Source: Gnetum montanum
Lineage: Eukaryota; Streptophyta; Gnetopsida; Gnetales; Gnetaceae
Direction of reading: 5' to 3'
NCBI GenBank assembly: GCA_015680685.1
Contig: MNCI01030542.1
Coordinates: 219,546-283,545 of the forward strand
DNA: 64,000 nt
The notes under the pieces were generated by a model. It did no database searches, was not told where the DNA came from, and was given only the letters and a program-made list of their open reading frames with translations. The translations under genes and the position numbers were made by a program. Shown piece after piece: positions 46,736 through 58,553 of this stretch. The number at the start of each line of letters is the position of its first letter. Within the stretch, counting starts at the first letter, position 1.

Positions 46736-49100
46736 ATGTCTTCTTCTCATAGGTGAGATGGATCCAACCCACTTGTGCCACAAGAATGTTGGGTGGTATA
46801 CAAGCATCCCAATGAATATGTCCCTGATTTCACATTCATCTTGCATCAGGATGAGCATTTGCGATGGCGGGACATGAAAGGCAACATCATACTACCACCT
46901 GACCGATCGACCCTTGGAATGCTATTCCACAATCTTGGCAGACTAGGCATCCAGGACCATGGAGTGGAGTACGTCATGGAGGACCATGACTACTAGGATT
47001 ATTGTCCCACTGAGGCCCAATGAGCATGAGATCAGCAACAGGCAGAACAATACGAACACATGAAGGGGAAGCAGTTCAATAACCCCTTATTCTTGCAAGG
47101 GCTGCAAGATAATGGGGAACCTATCTTTCATGATTCCCATTCGGCCGAACTCCCTCTGGGGCAACAAATCATTCAGTCCATCATCCAAAACAAACCTCCA
47201 AGTGATCGAGATCCTTAAGGGGATGGAGGGTCATGTAGCAAGGATGGGCAAGATGATCAAGGCCATCATTAGAGTAGAGGGGGATATCAACACCGGGATG
47301 GTGGTAACCCCTCTTCCTCTTCTTCATCCTCTCGCTCTCCTATACCTTCATCCAGTTCAGACTCTGATCGTAATCGTGGTAGAAAGGGGCCAAATGATGG
47401 TGGTCGTAAGGACTAACAGGAACAACATGAGGAAGCGTGTGACCAGTCACATGGCCCTCACATCATGAAAGGAGGGGCAGCCGTAATCGTCATAGACATC
47501 GTGGTGCTCAACAGGACTATGACTCAGATGAGCCATTGTTGGCTACTCGAAGCATGCTCCACGTTGCCAAGGTAGTTCAGATACCCAGCAGACACGTGAA
47601 AGATAGCTGGATCAAATGCATTGACATGAACAACATCCCTAGATTTGAAGGGGGATACAATTGTGATCCACAAACCCACCTACAGGCATTCCATGATTCT
47701 TGCACCCTGCAGAACATTGATAATGATTGGCAAAAGCTTAAGCTATTCCCTCGCACACTCATCAAGAAAGCTAAAAGCTGGTACCGGTGTTTGGAATCGG
47801 AATTAATCTGAAGATGGAGTACGATGCTTGAGATTTTCAATGACAAGTATCAAACGTACTCCAGAGTGGCTAATTTGAGACGTCAAATCCAAGGCTAGAA
47901 GTAAGGGAATCATGAACCCTTGGATGCAGCCATGAGCAGGTACTATTCATTGCTACATCAGTGCCCTATTCATGGCTACTCTTAGCGAGCACAACTTCGC
48001 CATATCATTGATGGGCTCCGCTTTGAAACAAGAAAGACCCTTGGCGTGTACGCCCAGGGACAATTATCAAAATTGAGGGTCCATCAACTGCAGCACCTCA
48101 TTGAGCAAGTGGCCAAAGAAGAGGGAGAACTCAAAAAGAAGGAGAGTGGAGAGGAATTTAATCGGGATCCCTCCATTAGAAAAATGGAAGTCCAATTTTG
48201 CAAAGATGAGAAGGAATCACCACTGGAAGCAGCGATGAACAAAAAAACCTTGCCCTTACAAAAGTTTGCATTTGAAATATCGGCAAAGGTTGATAATCTG
48301 TGGGACTCTTTGGACGAAAAATTCCAAAATGTGCTGAAAATTGTGGAAGAGTCCAGAGAACAAGGTAATGATCGTGATTGGTGTAGGAAGAAGGAAGCGG
48401 AACATGCCCAACATAAGGGTAAGGGAAAAGTTGCTGCAGCAGAATAGGTTGCAGACTCTAACACGGAGGAGGATGATGAATGTGGCATATGACAATACAA
48501 ACATCCTAAGGGGTGTTGTCCTATGGTGTCACATCTCCAAGAGTCTGGGGTGTACGCATTGAATCCTTGCCTGGCAAGGAGGCAAACACCTCGAAGGCTA
48601 CCTTACCCACAAGGAAATCCCAAGCAGTTCCACTAGCAGCAGCAAGGATATTATCCAAGTGGAGTGCCATCACAACCTTATGAGCACTTCCAACAGTGGC
48701 AGCATCCACAAGCATGGGGAATGCCACCTCCAAGGCAGCAGTACCCTTACCGATAGTCAAATCCCTATGGGTACTACGTTCAGCAACCAGTCTCTCCACA
48801 GGACTCTTCCAGTCACGTCACATTTCAGAATTATTACCACCCCCCAGAATATTTTCCACCACAATCTTCATCACCCAGGGGGGAAAGCCCACATGTCTAC
48901 TATCCTCCATCATCTTCTCCTGCCACTCCTTCTCCACAACATCCCACTTAGCTACCACTTGCTCCACCTATGCAGGGAGAAATCCCACCACAGCCACAGC
49001 ACCACAACGCTGTGAGGGTTGTCAACCTACAACCGACTCCTTAGCCGAGTGGACCAAAAGCCAAGCCACAGAAATGTCGCTTCTTCCGGCCCAATAAGGT
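46736..49100 (+). pseudogene. Element G gag
   Basis: ATG at 46736 (MSSSHR). WVVYKHPNEYVPDFTFILHQ, a Ser-rich region near 47310, capsid core 47625-48060 (NNIPRFEGGYNCDPQTHLQA, KLKLFPRTLIKKAKSWYRCL, RHIIDGLRFETRKTLGVYAQ) and a basic C-terminal segment with the knuckle CGI-stop-QYKHPKGC at 48480. Long open pieces (for example 48046-48447) remain, more than in the older copies. Pro/Gln/His-rich linker leads to the protease. Confidence 0.82.
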
Positions 49101-49200
49101 ATGCACACCCTCACACCCACCTATGGCTGGTGCCTTTGAGCCTCAAACCACCTCCACTGTTCCACCTCTCGAGCACCCTTCAACCCAAACACCCTCCAAT

Positions 49201-49778
49201 GTACAAATGGTCATGCTGACACACGTAGTGACTGACTGGATAAAGGCAGGTCACCTTCCCTAAAAATTGACTAATCCGGGAAGTCCCCTCATCTATTTTC
49301 AGGTGGTGGGAAATGAGCCATGTAAAGCCCTTCTGGATTCAGGGTCAAGAGTCAATTTGATCTCACATGACATGTACAAGAATTGGAACTTACCCCCGTT
49401 ATAGAAAAGCAACATTAGGCTCGAATTGGCAGACTAGTTCATCATTATTCCCTTGGGAGTGGTGGAGGACATTGTGACCACCATTTGTGGTGGTCCTATC
49501 CTGCTGATTTCCTTGTCATCAATGTTGAAAATTGCAAGGGGAACTTCCCAATCATAATGGGAAGGGCCTAGTTGAGCACGGTGGATGCAACACTAGGACT
49601 TCGAGATCTTTTCCTTGAAATTTCAAAGGAAAATCCTTTTGGAAAGATCGAGAAGAAGAGCGTTCCATGCATCACGTACAGTGACTTAGGGTGCAACTGT
49701 GTGCAGCAGTTATGGTTTGCTGAGCAGACATCCATTCAAGCATGCAGCCGATGTACCAAAGAATCGCTAGTTCAATAG
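49201..49778 (+). pseudogene. Element G protease domain (D-S-G intact)
   Basis: VMLTHVVTDWIKAGHLP, CKALLDSGSRVNLISHDMYK (the only copy here with the canonical DSG), NIRLELAD, PLGVVEDIVTT and STVDATLGLRDLFLEISKE. A few stops and one frameshift near 49485. Confidence 0.82.
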
Positions 49779-50160
49779 TGCCTGTAAGCAACAACCACCA
49801 ATCAAGAGGACACCCAGTGGCTGACAGCTGATCTTGCTAGCAGCACTCTGTGCATGGAAACATTTGAGGAGCTTGTAAGCACCCACATAGAAAGCATGGA
49901 GCATTTGGAAGAGGTTCATCAACAAGTGTCCACTGTTGATGACCATGGTGACTAGGGAAAGTTGCAAATCCCTGAAAGCTTCAAACAAGAGCCCTTGGAA
50001 CTGAAACCTTTCCATGAGCTCCACCTACTAAGTGCTACCACCTCATCATCATCGGGACAACCTTGTTCCATCTTTCGCGTCTCCTCCTTTCTACCCAGTC
50101 ATGGGGGAGACCATCCTCCATGCTAACCCATTCCACTTCGTTGTTCACTCTTTTTTGAAT
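49779..50160 (+). other. RT-RH-INT deletion junction in element G
   Basis: Protease-proximal sequence ESFKQEPLELK (matching D at 45110-45135) runs directly into PFHEL and then SIFRVSSF, SHGGDHPPC, which match the extreme integrase end of A and D (KPFHEPKP…SIFQISPFQLSHGED; D at 58430-58553). The switch is at about 50003 where both parents share GAA/AAA, a microhomology. About 2.8 kb is missing relative to D. Confidence 0.8.
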
Positions 50161-51363
50161 TTTTTTTGTTTTACACTTTTTTATTTTTCAACATCATTCA
50201 TACGTTTGCCAATTCTTGCTAATTTTTCTTTTCTTAAATTATTTTTCCATTTTCTTTGTTGTTTATCTATGCATATGTGTATGTTTAATTTTCAATTGTT
50301 TGCTAATAAGTTGTCTTATTGTCGTCAAGTGTCTGGCACAGATGGTTTTCGTTACGATGGGTCATGTAAAATAGTCCACCTAGTTTATCTTGCTTCCGCC
50401 CTCGCATTTGTTGTTCTTGGACTTTACATCTATTTTTCATCTCATAAAATCAGCAGTGAGTCCACGTCATCCACTCATCCATCCACTCCATGGTTTTCCT
50501 TCCTTTAGGAACATGCAACCCCTTCACTTAAAAACATTGTAATTAATGTGTGACTTGTGTAGTTCCCAGACTCGGGGATGATCCAATGGTTTGAATCGGG
50601 TGTGACTTAAAGGGGAATGCAACATTCATCACCCTCTCTTGTCCCCTGGGTTGCCGATGTGTCCTTACAGATTTTTTACCACTCCACGTCCTTCTCTACA
50701 AGGAAGTCACTGATCGATCTTGCATGGTGTGGTCCTCATCGAAAAAATTCAAAAATTCAAAAAAAAAAAACAAATAAACACGAGGATTCAAAGCACACCC
50801 CTTAGTCGAATGCATGCAAACAAGCATGGGTCTTTACATGGTGTGGTTCCCATGAAATAACAAGAAAATGAAAAATAAAATCATCACTATGTGGGAATTC
50901 AAAGCACACCCCTTAGACCGCCTCTCATGGGCCACCAAAACAAGTTATGGGACTCACGATGTCCCCTTTAACTTAGTCCCGTTTCACTTCCTTCCTCTCA
51001 CGCTTATTGGAGTGGTGGTTTCTTGTGGGTGCACTTTGATCCTTGGTGGATGGGTGAGGCTTCGCCTATTGCTGCGAGGTCACTATATGCAAATGGTTTT
51101 GGGTCTAAACTCAAGAACAGTCCTACCAGGTCACTTAACCATACCTCACATGGGGTTTCATGTGACCAACGATTGGAATTCCACTCCTCTCGTCTCTCTC
51201 TCATCCGTTTCTCTCCCAAACTCATGTCATTGCCCATCTTATGTTTTGAAAATTCATCGTGATTTCCATGTACTTCTAATGTGTAAGCAGGATCTCCCAG
51301 GTAGGAGTATTAACTTGCGAGCATCATTTCTTGACCCTAGGGCCCATGGACTTTAGTGTTGGG
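50161..51363 (+). other. Element G 3' leader, part 1, non-coding
   Basis: T-rich region aligned with 58560-59770 of D (shared GATGGTTT, GTGAGTCCACRTCATCCAC and GGTTTTCCTT words). No gene. Holds the twin hairpins at 50726-50911. Confidence 0.65.
50726..50911 (+). repeat. Tandem pair of hairpins with A-rich loops, element G
   Basis: Unit 1: GGTGTGGTCCTCATCG to CGAGGATTCAAAGCACACC; unit 2: GGTGTGGTTCCCATG to GTGGGAATTCAAAGCACACC. Stems TCCTC/GAGGA and TTCCCA/TGGGAA, both with GGTGTG/CACACC closing pairs. Confidence 0.55.
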
Positions 51364-51420
51364 GATATGCAAGGGCTACTAAGGCTACCGCCTACTATTG
51401 GGAGGACCCACATGCATATT
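51364..51420 (+). other. Conserved hairpin, element G copy
   Basis: Arms ATATGCA and TGCATAT (7 bp) with one internal mismatch before G-C and GGG/CCC; inner GCCTACTATTGGGAGGACCC matches the other copies. Confidence 0.55.
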
Positions 51421-51686
51421 CCTGGTCCTGCTTGTTAGTCTCTCATCCTTTTGATTTCATGGTTGATTATTTTAATGGTCCCATCACTCAATTTCCTCTC
51501 CGTAGAGTCCTTTCTCATCACGTTCTCCTACCTTTGACTCTTTGTTTCACTCAACTCTCCTTCCTCTTGTCCTCAGCCATGTTCCGAGTCTTTCGTGCTC
51601 TTCAACTGCCCCAATTTGGTGTTTTAAGTTCATCTTTTTGGGCTTTTTATGGCCTAGTCAATGCTGGTCAACAGATGTGACCACCT

Positions 51687-51782
51687 GCGTATACAGGGCC
51701 CCATATACGTAGCCCCCTGCGTAGACGCGACCATGTATACACGGCCCCGTCGATGCAATGCCCAACCCCTATATATACACCT
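51687..51782 (+). promoter_or_regulatory. Internal U3-like palindrome array and TATA box upstream of ORF3 (element G)
   Basis: GCGTATACAGGGCCCCATAT, ACGTAGCC, GCGTAGACGCGACCATGTAT and ACACGGCCCCGTCGATG repeat the word set of G's own LTR U3 (45666-45785). A TATA box TATATATAC follows at 51770-51778. Downstream come a leader, donor-like GAAG/GTATGC at 51921/51922 and acceptor TTGATTGCAG at 52190-52199. This is the arrangement of a promoter, leader exon and intron for ORF3. Function inferred from sequence only. Confidence 0.6.
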
Positions 51783-51921
51783 GTTGCACTTTCAAATTTC
51801 ATCAATTTGCAAACAAATTGGGGGGAGATTTTGCAATTTTTTCTACCCAACTTCTTCCCATGCACCTACATTCCATCGTGCATCCTCATCAACCGATCCT
51901 TGCCCTTTTATGCAACTGAAG

Positions 51922-52199
51922 GTATGCTCTCAATCATGGGGGGGGGGGGGAAGCCTATGTGTAATTAATTAATTAATTAGTTAATTAAGACTTTGCACCT
52001 CTAAGGAAGAAAAGGAAAACAACCGTTTAAACTCCAACTCATCCCTTATTGTTTTTGGCTTTAACCCATGAATTAACACTCCGGGGGATTTAATGGAATG
52101 CCTATGCCAACAACATAACTTAGTCGAACAGAGAAAGTGTATAAGGACCATTTTGAGCTACTTATGCATAACCTAATGTGTGGTTATGTTTGATTGCAG
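51922..52199 (+). other. Predicted leader intron of ORF3 (element G)
   Basis: GTATGC…TTTGATTGCAG, 278 bp, ends exactly before the ORF3 ATG. Contains a run of 13 G (51938-51950) and a TTAA tetranucleotide run (51961-51986). Confidence 0.45.
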
Positions 52200-54995
52200 A
52201 TGGCACCAAAACCAAGGCATCCAAGAGGTGAAGGACTATCCCAACTGAGGGATAAGCATCCACGAACGGGAAGAGGATGATGCGTATAGCAACTAGAGCA
52301 CGTGGAGGGCTCTCATGCAACTGGCCCCCTCCATGAAGGACTTGATGTGGAATCTTTCCATCAGATTCCTGAAGAGGAGATGCCCAGCGAGCAATCGCAG
52401 GGAGATGAAACTCCGAGGATAGCACCAAGGCTTGAGGTCACCCTAACCCAAGCTTGTCTTTGACCATTTCTCAAAAATGCACCAGATGATATGAGACTCC
52501 AATTGCAAAATTTTCCTATGTGGCCAATCATCATAACCAGTGGTGAATGGTACCTAGGAGAAACCTATCTCTTCTGGAAAAATCGGCAACCGGGGTCCAA
52601 AGTAAGGATCAAGGACATTTATGTCTCTTACTCTGTAGAGGTAATAGCATAAGCTCTAGGGTTGCTAGAGACCAGAGCAGATGTGGCAAAGATCCCAAAT
52701 CAAGCAGACCCTAAGGTAAAAGGGGAGTGGATCTGGCAGTGCTATGGGGTAGATCGCAAGGAGCTCGGCACCTTAACCACCATGGAGAGGGTATATTCAA
52801 AGATTGCATCTTATCATCTAAACCCAACGGTAAGACCCAATAAAATCATGGCCTTCTCCGCTTGTGCCTGTGCCGCCTTGAGTGGAAATTTTCCAATGAG
52901 TCTTCCACGGCTGATATTCTTGGAAATTGAAAAGAGGTTTGCCGAAAGCAAATGTGGAAGGTGAGCTCTCCCCTTCCCCTACCTAATCAGAAAATTATGC
53001 AAACGGGCAGGGATAGCACGCTACGCCAATGATACACTCTGACATGCCCCGATTGCCTCATGGCGTGAAATGATGAAAGATAGCACTCTTGACACTACAT
53101 AGACGGAGGAAGAGCAGCAACCACCACCTATACAAACGACAAGGTCGGGTTCATAGACTATTGCAAAACACATCCGCGAAATCCGACAATCGCTCTTTAG
53201 CCAGCAAGAGCAATATTGCAGGATTGGTGGAGGGGAAGACCCATCAATTTATCGCCCTGCAATGAGCCACCTAGAGCAAGTGGCTCGATCAGTCAATTTG
53301 TTAGAAAGAGTAGGGCCGATGTTCTCCACCGCTCGAACACAAGTGCCAGCAATAACAGACCCTAGCATCCGAGAGGTAACAGTATTAACCCAATAATTAT
53401 TTCCTAAAATTTCAAGGAATGCTGCTACCTTCTCGGTATGCTTGGAGGATGGTGAAGGGGTGATAGTCCTGGTGATGCAACACTAGGGACAAGAGATTGC
53501 GACCGAAGTGGTTGCTGATACAATTGCTATGGTTCTCAATGCACCGGTGGTGCTTGTATTAGATGTACATGGACTTCCAGATGTGCAGACATCCACTGGA
53601 ACTTCACGTAGTAGGATTGATGCAGCACAACACGAAGAACTATTGGACCGACTAGTAGGAACCAAGCAACCACTTTCAGATGTCTTTGACCTTCCAGATA
53701 ACATCACTGCAACCCAGTCAGAGCTGCTTTTGGCAAGGGGTAAGAGCCTCGTTTTGGAAGGGCAACTTGAAGTTACTCAAGCCACTTGTCAATGCTTGGC
53801 AATGGAAGTTGCCTAGTTAAGATCCCAACTTCCCGATCCAGCTCTCCTCAATCGTGAGGTTAACAGAGATGAAGCTTTTCAATATCTTCTGGTTAAACTT
53901 TAGATAGTTGAGGATGAGCGAGAGTCAAAAATCTTTGATAAGGCCTTGGCAGATGCTCAGACATATCATTTAGATAAGGACTTGGCAGAGGTTCGTCAGG
54001 AAAATGTCAGGTTGACCACGGAGGTCCATTGCCTGTGTAATGTTGGTGCTGAAAACGAGCACATGAAAATTTTTATTCACGAACAGCAAGAAGAGCTAGC
54101 TAGGGTGAGTGCTGATGTAAGAAGGTTGGCAGTTGCGAACCGAAATCTATCCATGGCGGAGGTTTGAACCTTGTGATAGAAATTTTCCATTGAAGTTGCT
54201 GCTTGTAAGAACGAGGCCCTGAAATTTGAAAAAGTCAAGAATCATTACAGGGACCAAGTGGGACTGCAAAAGAAAGTAAATGAGAAGCAAATTCAAGTCG
54301 TAAAGGCCAAGCTAAACTAAGTGCTCCAGTAGCTCCAAGAAGGAGGCAAGGTATGGCAACCTATCTTTGATGGGTCGAATGCCTACAATCAAGCTAAAAT
54401 CCACCTTAAGGAGCTGTAGATTGAAGAAATGATAGAATATATGGAGCTCATCAACCTTCGCTATGCAAACCTGACCATGCTTACAACCAGGAGACCACGG
54501 TCTGATTTGGAGAAGCAAGTGGCTACTTCGTATTCTTTATACAAGGGTGAGTTCCAAGCGCACAAAGTGACAAAGCAGAAATTGGAAATAGCAAACGTGA
54601 AACTGAAGGTTCTCCGCACGAGTTTTGAAGGATAGCATGCGGTCGTGGAGAACTTGGCTCGTTGGATGACTAACTACAAGCAGCTACAAACATCAATCCG
54701 AGTGTTCGACATCAAACAAAAATAGTTCACAGCCTGGTTCGTCAACTTGAAAGAACTCTTCCTGGTGCTGCCATGCCCTTGGGAGGTCCCAGTTCTAGCA
54801 CACATTGGTGAAGCCACCTGGACAGTGAACGATCCTAGAAGAAAAGAGGAAAAAATGAGGGCCCTTTTAGAGGCTTTCAGATTACCTCCAAAAGTTACAG
54901 TTGCTGCAGGGTGGCCATCATTCGTGCCACCACCATCGCATGGGCCAAAGGTTGGCGAAGGGCCATCAGAGCCACTGCCACTAGGGACGGTGTGA
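52200..54995 (+). pseudogene. Element G ORF3: long coiled-coil-like protein of unknown function
   Basis: ATG at 52200 to TGA at 54993, about 930 codons with roughly a dozen stops but little frame loss. N-terminal domain: WYLGETYLFWKNRQPGSKVR, ERVYSKIASYHLNP, SGNFPMSLPRLIFLEIEKRF, FPYLIRKLCKRAGIARYAND. This resembles the 'putative plant transposon protein' domain seen in Athila-type extra ORFs (recalled, not searched). Middle and distal parts (53500-54640) are Glu/Lys/Gln/Leu-rich with heptad-like spacing (DKDLAEVRQENVRLTTEV; HYRDQVGLQKKVNEKQIQ). C-terminus WFVNLKELFLVLPCPWEV, HIGEATW and EEKMRALLEAF matches E and C. No polymerase or integrase motif. Could be structural, env-position, or regulatory. 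Confidence 0.7.
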
Positions 54996-55226
54996 TCTTC
55001 TCTGGTGATTTTTGCATCTTTCTACACAGCATGGAATCCAGGATTGGCAAGGTGTTCAATTTTATCTCTAAACATCACCATTTTTATAATTTTTCCTTCT
55101 CTGTATACTCGGGCACTTGGCGCGTCATGTGTATATGTGTGTCATGTGTCAAATCATGTGTGTTGTGAATAAAAGTCCATACCTTCCAAATTGTAAGAGG
55201 AACTCAAGGACAAATTTTTACTCAGT

Positions 55227-55236
55227 CATGGGGGTA
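55227..55236 (+). other. Polypurine tract of element G
   Basis: CATGGGGGTA just before the 3' LTR. Confidence 0.8.
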
Positions 55237-56129
55237 TGATGAAGTGTTTGATGGTCGCTGCATCTACTAGGCCATGTATACGGGACCCTGTATACACGAC
55301 CGTGTCAACGCATCCTTCCATGCATCGATGTGGCCCCATTTACGCGACACCTATTTTGGCCTATAAATAAGTGGCCTCCCACCACTCTTAGGTACCTTTT
55401 TGTCAATTGTAGCAAAGCTCTTGCAGTTTGTTTCTGTGAGAGTTATAATATTTTCCAAGTGCTCGTAGTAGGTGTAAGAAAGGTGTCTGGTTCTTTATTC
55501 AAGCACTAATGTACCTAAGCCCATTGGCATGAATGGCAATATAGACGAGCTTTTCAAGCATTCTTTGTAGCAATTGGACTTAGCCATTTCTATGCATTTC
55601 TAGTTTAACATTTATATGCTTTAATCATTCATTTGAGTTTATGTTATTATTATTGTAATCGCTATCGCTCGTTCATAGTTCATAGAAGCCATAAGTACGA
55701 CCATCTCGAACGTGAAACCTAACGCTTGGGAACCTAGCGACGCTTAACGTCTGGTAGCCCAGTAGCAGTTAGGGGATGCTTAGGATGTGCATGGAAGATG
55801 GGATCAGATACTTATGCTAGGATGAGTTAGGACATATATTAGGATAATTATAGATTATATAAAAGTTCATTCCTTACTTTCCATACCTTAATTAGATGCC
55901 AAAAGATAAAGTAAAAAGCCATAAAAATCAGTTGCCTCAATCTCACTTAACCATCGCCACTAGGTACTCACAAGTGAGGTTGAGAAGACAACAACCGTTC
56001 TAACAAAGGATTTTGCTGTTTAAGGGTCTAGTGTATGTTAAGTGCTTATAGTCTACGGAATTTGACCGAGTCGTGTGTGAATGCCCACGATTCACATGGC
56101 TGGGCGTTGGGGTACCTAGCTACTCATCA
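55237..56129 (+). repeat. 3' LTR of element G (one U3 block deleted)
   Basis: 893 bp; TATA box 55362-55369. Lacks about 40 bp of the U3 palindrome array present in the 5' LTR (around 45703-45750), otherwise nearly collinear. Confidence 0.92.
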
Positions 56130-56134
56130 GTGGC

Positions 56135-58553
56135 TATAACCAAATCCGAATTGCACTAAAGGACTAGGCAAAGACAACTTTGACAAGTCCTTGGGGGACT
56201 TTTGCTTACCGTCAAATGCCATTTGGCCTATGTAATGCCCCAGTCACATTTCAATGATTAGTTCTTATCATTTTCCAACAACAAATTGGTAGCATGGTAG
56301 AAGACTTCATGGATGAGTTTTCTACCTACGGAGCTACATTTGAGCAAGCCCTAGACTGTCTTGAGTAGGTGTTGAAGAGATGTGTTGAAACAAACCTCTA
56401 GCTTAATTGGCAAAAGAGTCATCTTATGGTCTAGGATGCATAGTTTTGGGGCATGGCATTTCAAAAGCAGGAATTGAGGTTGACCCTGAAAAAATAAGGA
56501 TCATCCAAGGAATAACCTGCCAACCTGAAACAATCATAGAAGTGTGTTCATTCCTTGGTCATATTGGCTACTATCGGTGCTTTATCGAGAATTTTTCCAA
56601 AATCACCAAGATATTGGTAGAATTGACAAAGAAGGATGCATCGTTCGTCGAGACCCCTGCATGTGAAATAGCATTTCAGCAATTAAAACAAACGCTTGTT
56701 GAGACCCCCATTCTATAAGCACTTGATTGGTCTAGATCGTTTCATGTGATGACTAATGCATCAAATTATGCTTTGGAGGCAATGCTTACATAGATGGATG
56801 ATCAAAAACGTCCATTTTACATTCACTACGCAAGCCATAGCATTGCAAGTGCACAGCTAAACTACACCACCATAGAAAAGGAGTTGATGGCAATGGTGTT
56901 CTCCTTAGAAAAGTTTAGGCACTATGTGCTTGGCTACAAAGTATTTGTGCACACAAATCATACCACCATTCAATTTCTAATGAATAAACCAATGGTGAGC
57001 CCCCATGTCATATAGTGGCTCGTGATTTTGCAGAAGTTCAATCTCACGATGGTAGATCGCAAAGGTGTGGAGAATGTGGTTGCGAATCACTTATCGCGAC
57101 TAAGATGAGACGACAAGGAGAAAGAAAGTCCTTTATCTGATCAGTTCTCCAACGAATCTCTCCTTACAGGAGCTATTAATGCACAAATGCTCAATGAGCC
57201 AAAATCGTATAACACCATCCTCACTTAATTGCTCAAGAAATAACTACTGCAAGGGCTAGACATTAGAAAAAAACAACAGTTTCTTCACTGGGTTAAGCAT
57301 TTCATGGAGATTAATGAAAACCTTCACAAAGTCTATCCCAATGGCCTGGTATGTTGGTGTATTCTTGATACATATCAACTACGCATTCTCCAGGACGCTC
57401 ATGAAGGTCCTTGTGGGGGCCATTATGCGAGCAAACGGATGACCATAAAAATCCTCATGGCAGGGTATTATTGGCCAATAATCTTCAAGGATGTACACCA
57501 ATTCTTCTGCACTTGTGATTGTTGCTAGAGGGATGGTGGAATGACAACTCGAATGGAGGGGCCACAACAATGGATTCAACCTCTTGAACCATTCGATATT
57601 TGGAGCATTGACTTTATGAGTCCCATCACATCTTTATCAAATGAAAAGGAATATATAATAGTCGTAGTTGACTATTGTACCAAGTGGGCAGAAGCAGCAA
57701 CTGTCACCTACTGTACATCCACCACTACTACTTAGTTTGTACAATAAAACATCATAAATAGGTTTGGTGTACCTCGTGCTTTAATTTTTGATAATGGAAC
57801 TCATTTTATAGATGCCACTTTCTGAAAATTGATGCAATGCTTGATGGTTGAGCATAAACTCATAACACCATATCACCCCCAAGCCAATGGTTAAGCTGAG
57901 GTTACTAATTGGGAAATTACAAAAATTCTAACGCGTACCATTAGCAAATACCGAAGGGACTGGAGCACTAAATTAAATGATGTCCTTTGGGCCTATCACT
58001 CCACATGGGCGCTTCCCGTAGGTTATCTCCTTATGAGCTCATGTACGAAAATCTACCAACACTTCCCATCCAATCTGAACTTTCTACACTCTCTACAGCC
58101 TATGATCTTGACCTAAATCTAAGTCTAGCATAGAAGGAATGATTAATGAATCTTAACTTGCTGGACGAAAATTGGTTAATAGCCTTGTCATCCAACGAAA
58201 TGCATAAGGTATTCAACAAGAAATGCCATGACCTCAAAATAAGAAAAGTCAAGTTTCAACTAGGAGACAAGGTTCTCTATTGGAATCCTACACATGTACC
58301 CCAACAAACTAAATTTCAAACATTGTGAGAAGGACCTTACATTATTGATGAGAATTTTCCATCTAGGGCCATGATCATCTGCAAACCTGATAGCCCAGAC
58401 AAGAAACAACTAGTTGACATCCAGCAAATAAAACCTTTCCATGAGCCCAAGCCAACCAACTCCACAAACACCTTGCCAGATGGACAACCACGCTCAATTT
58501 TTTAGATCTCGCCCTTTCAACTTAGTCATGGGGAAGATTGCCACCCATACTAA
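56135..58553 (+). pseudogene. Element D pol continued: RT C-terminus, RNase H, integrase
   Basis: Continues D's RT with YNQIRI; palm box is FMDE (56308-56319) instead of FMDD. SFLGHIGYYRCFIENFSKIT (56550), RNase H starts NASNYALEAM near 56755 (catalytic Asp changed to Asn) and HTNH for HTDH. Integrase from about 57150: H-x-H/C-x-C zinc region (EGPCGGHYASKRM, CTCDCC), core FDIWSIDFM (57584), IFDNGTHF (57787) and an E in the AEVTN block (57897), then KVKFQLGDKVLYWNP and the HPY-stop end (58553). The D-D-E residues can be read but stops and frameshifts are many. Confidence 0.85.

Larger units (their letters stand above)
45636..56129 (+). mobile_element. Element G: non-autonomous gag-PR-ORF3 LTR retrotransposon
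   Basis: 10.5 kb; LTRs 45636-46569 and 55237-56129 start TGATGAAGTGTTTGATGG and end CTCATCA. Target duplication GTGGT (45631-45635) and GTGGC (56130-56134) inside the RT of D. The LTRs are the most alike in the window (about 93-95% by eye, ignoring one U3 deletion), so it is the youngest insertion, as its innermost position requires. Contains gag and protease, a junction that removes RT-RH-INT, and a long ORF3 with its own promoter-like region. Confidence 0.9.
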
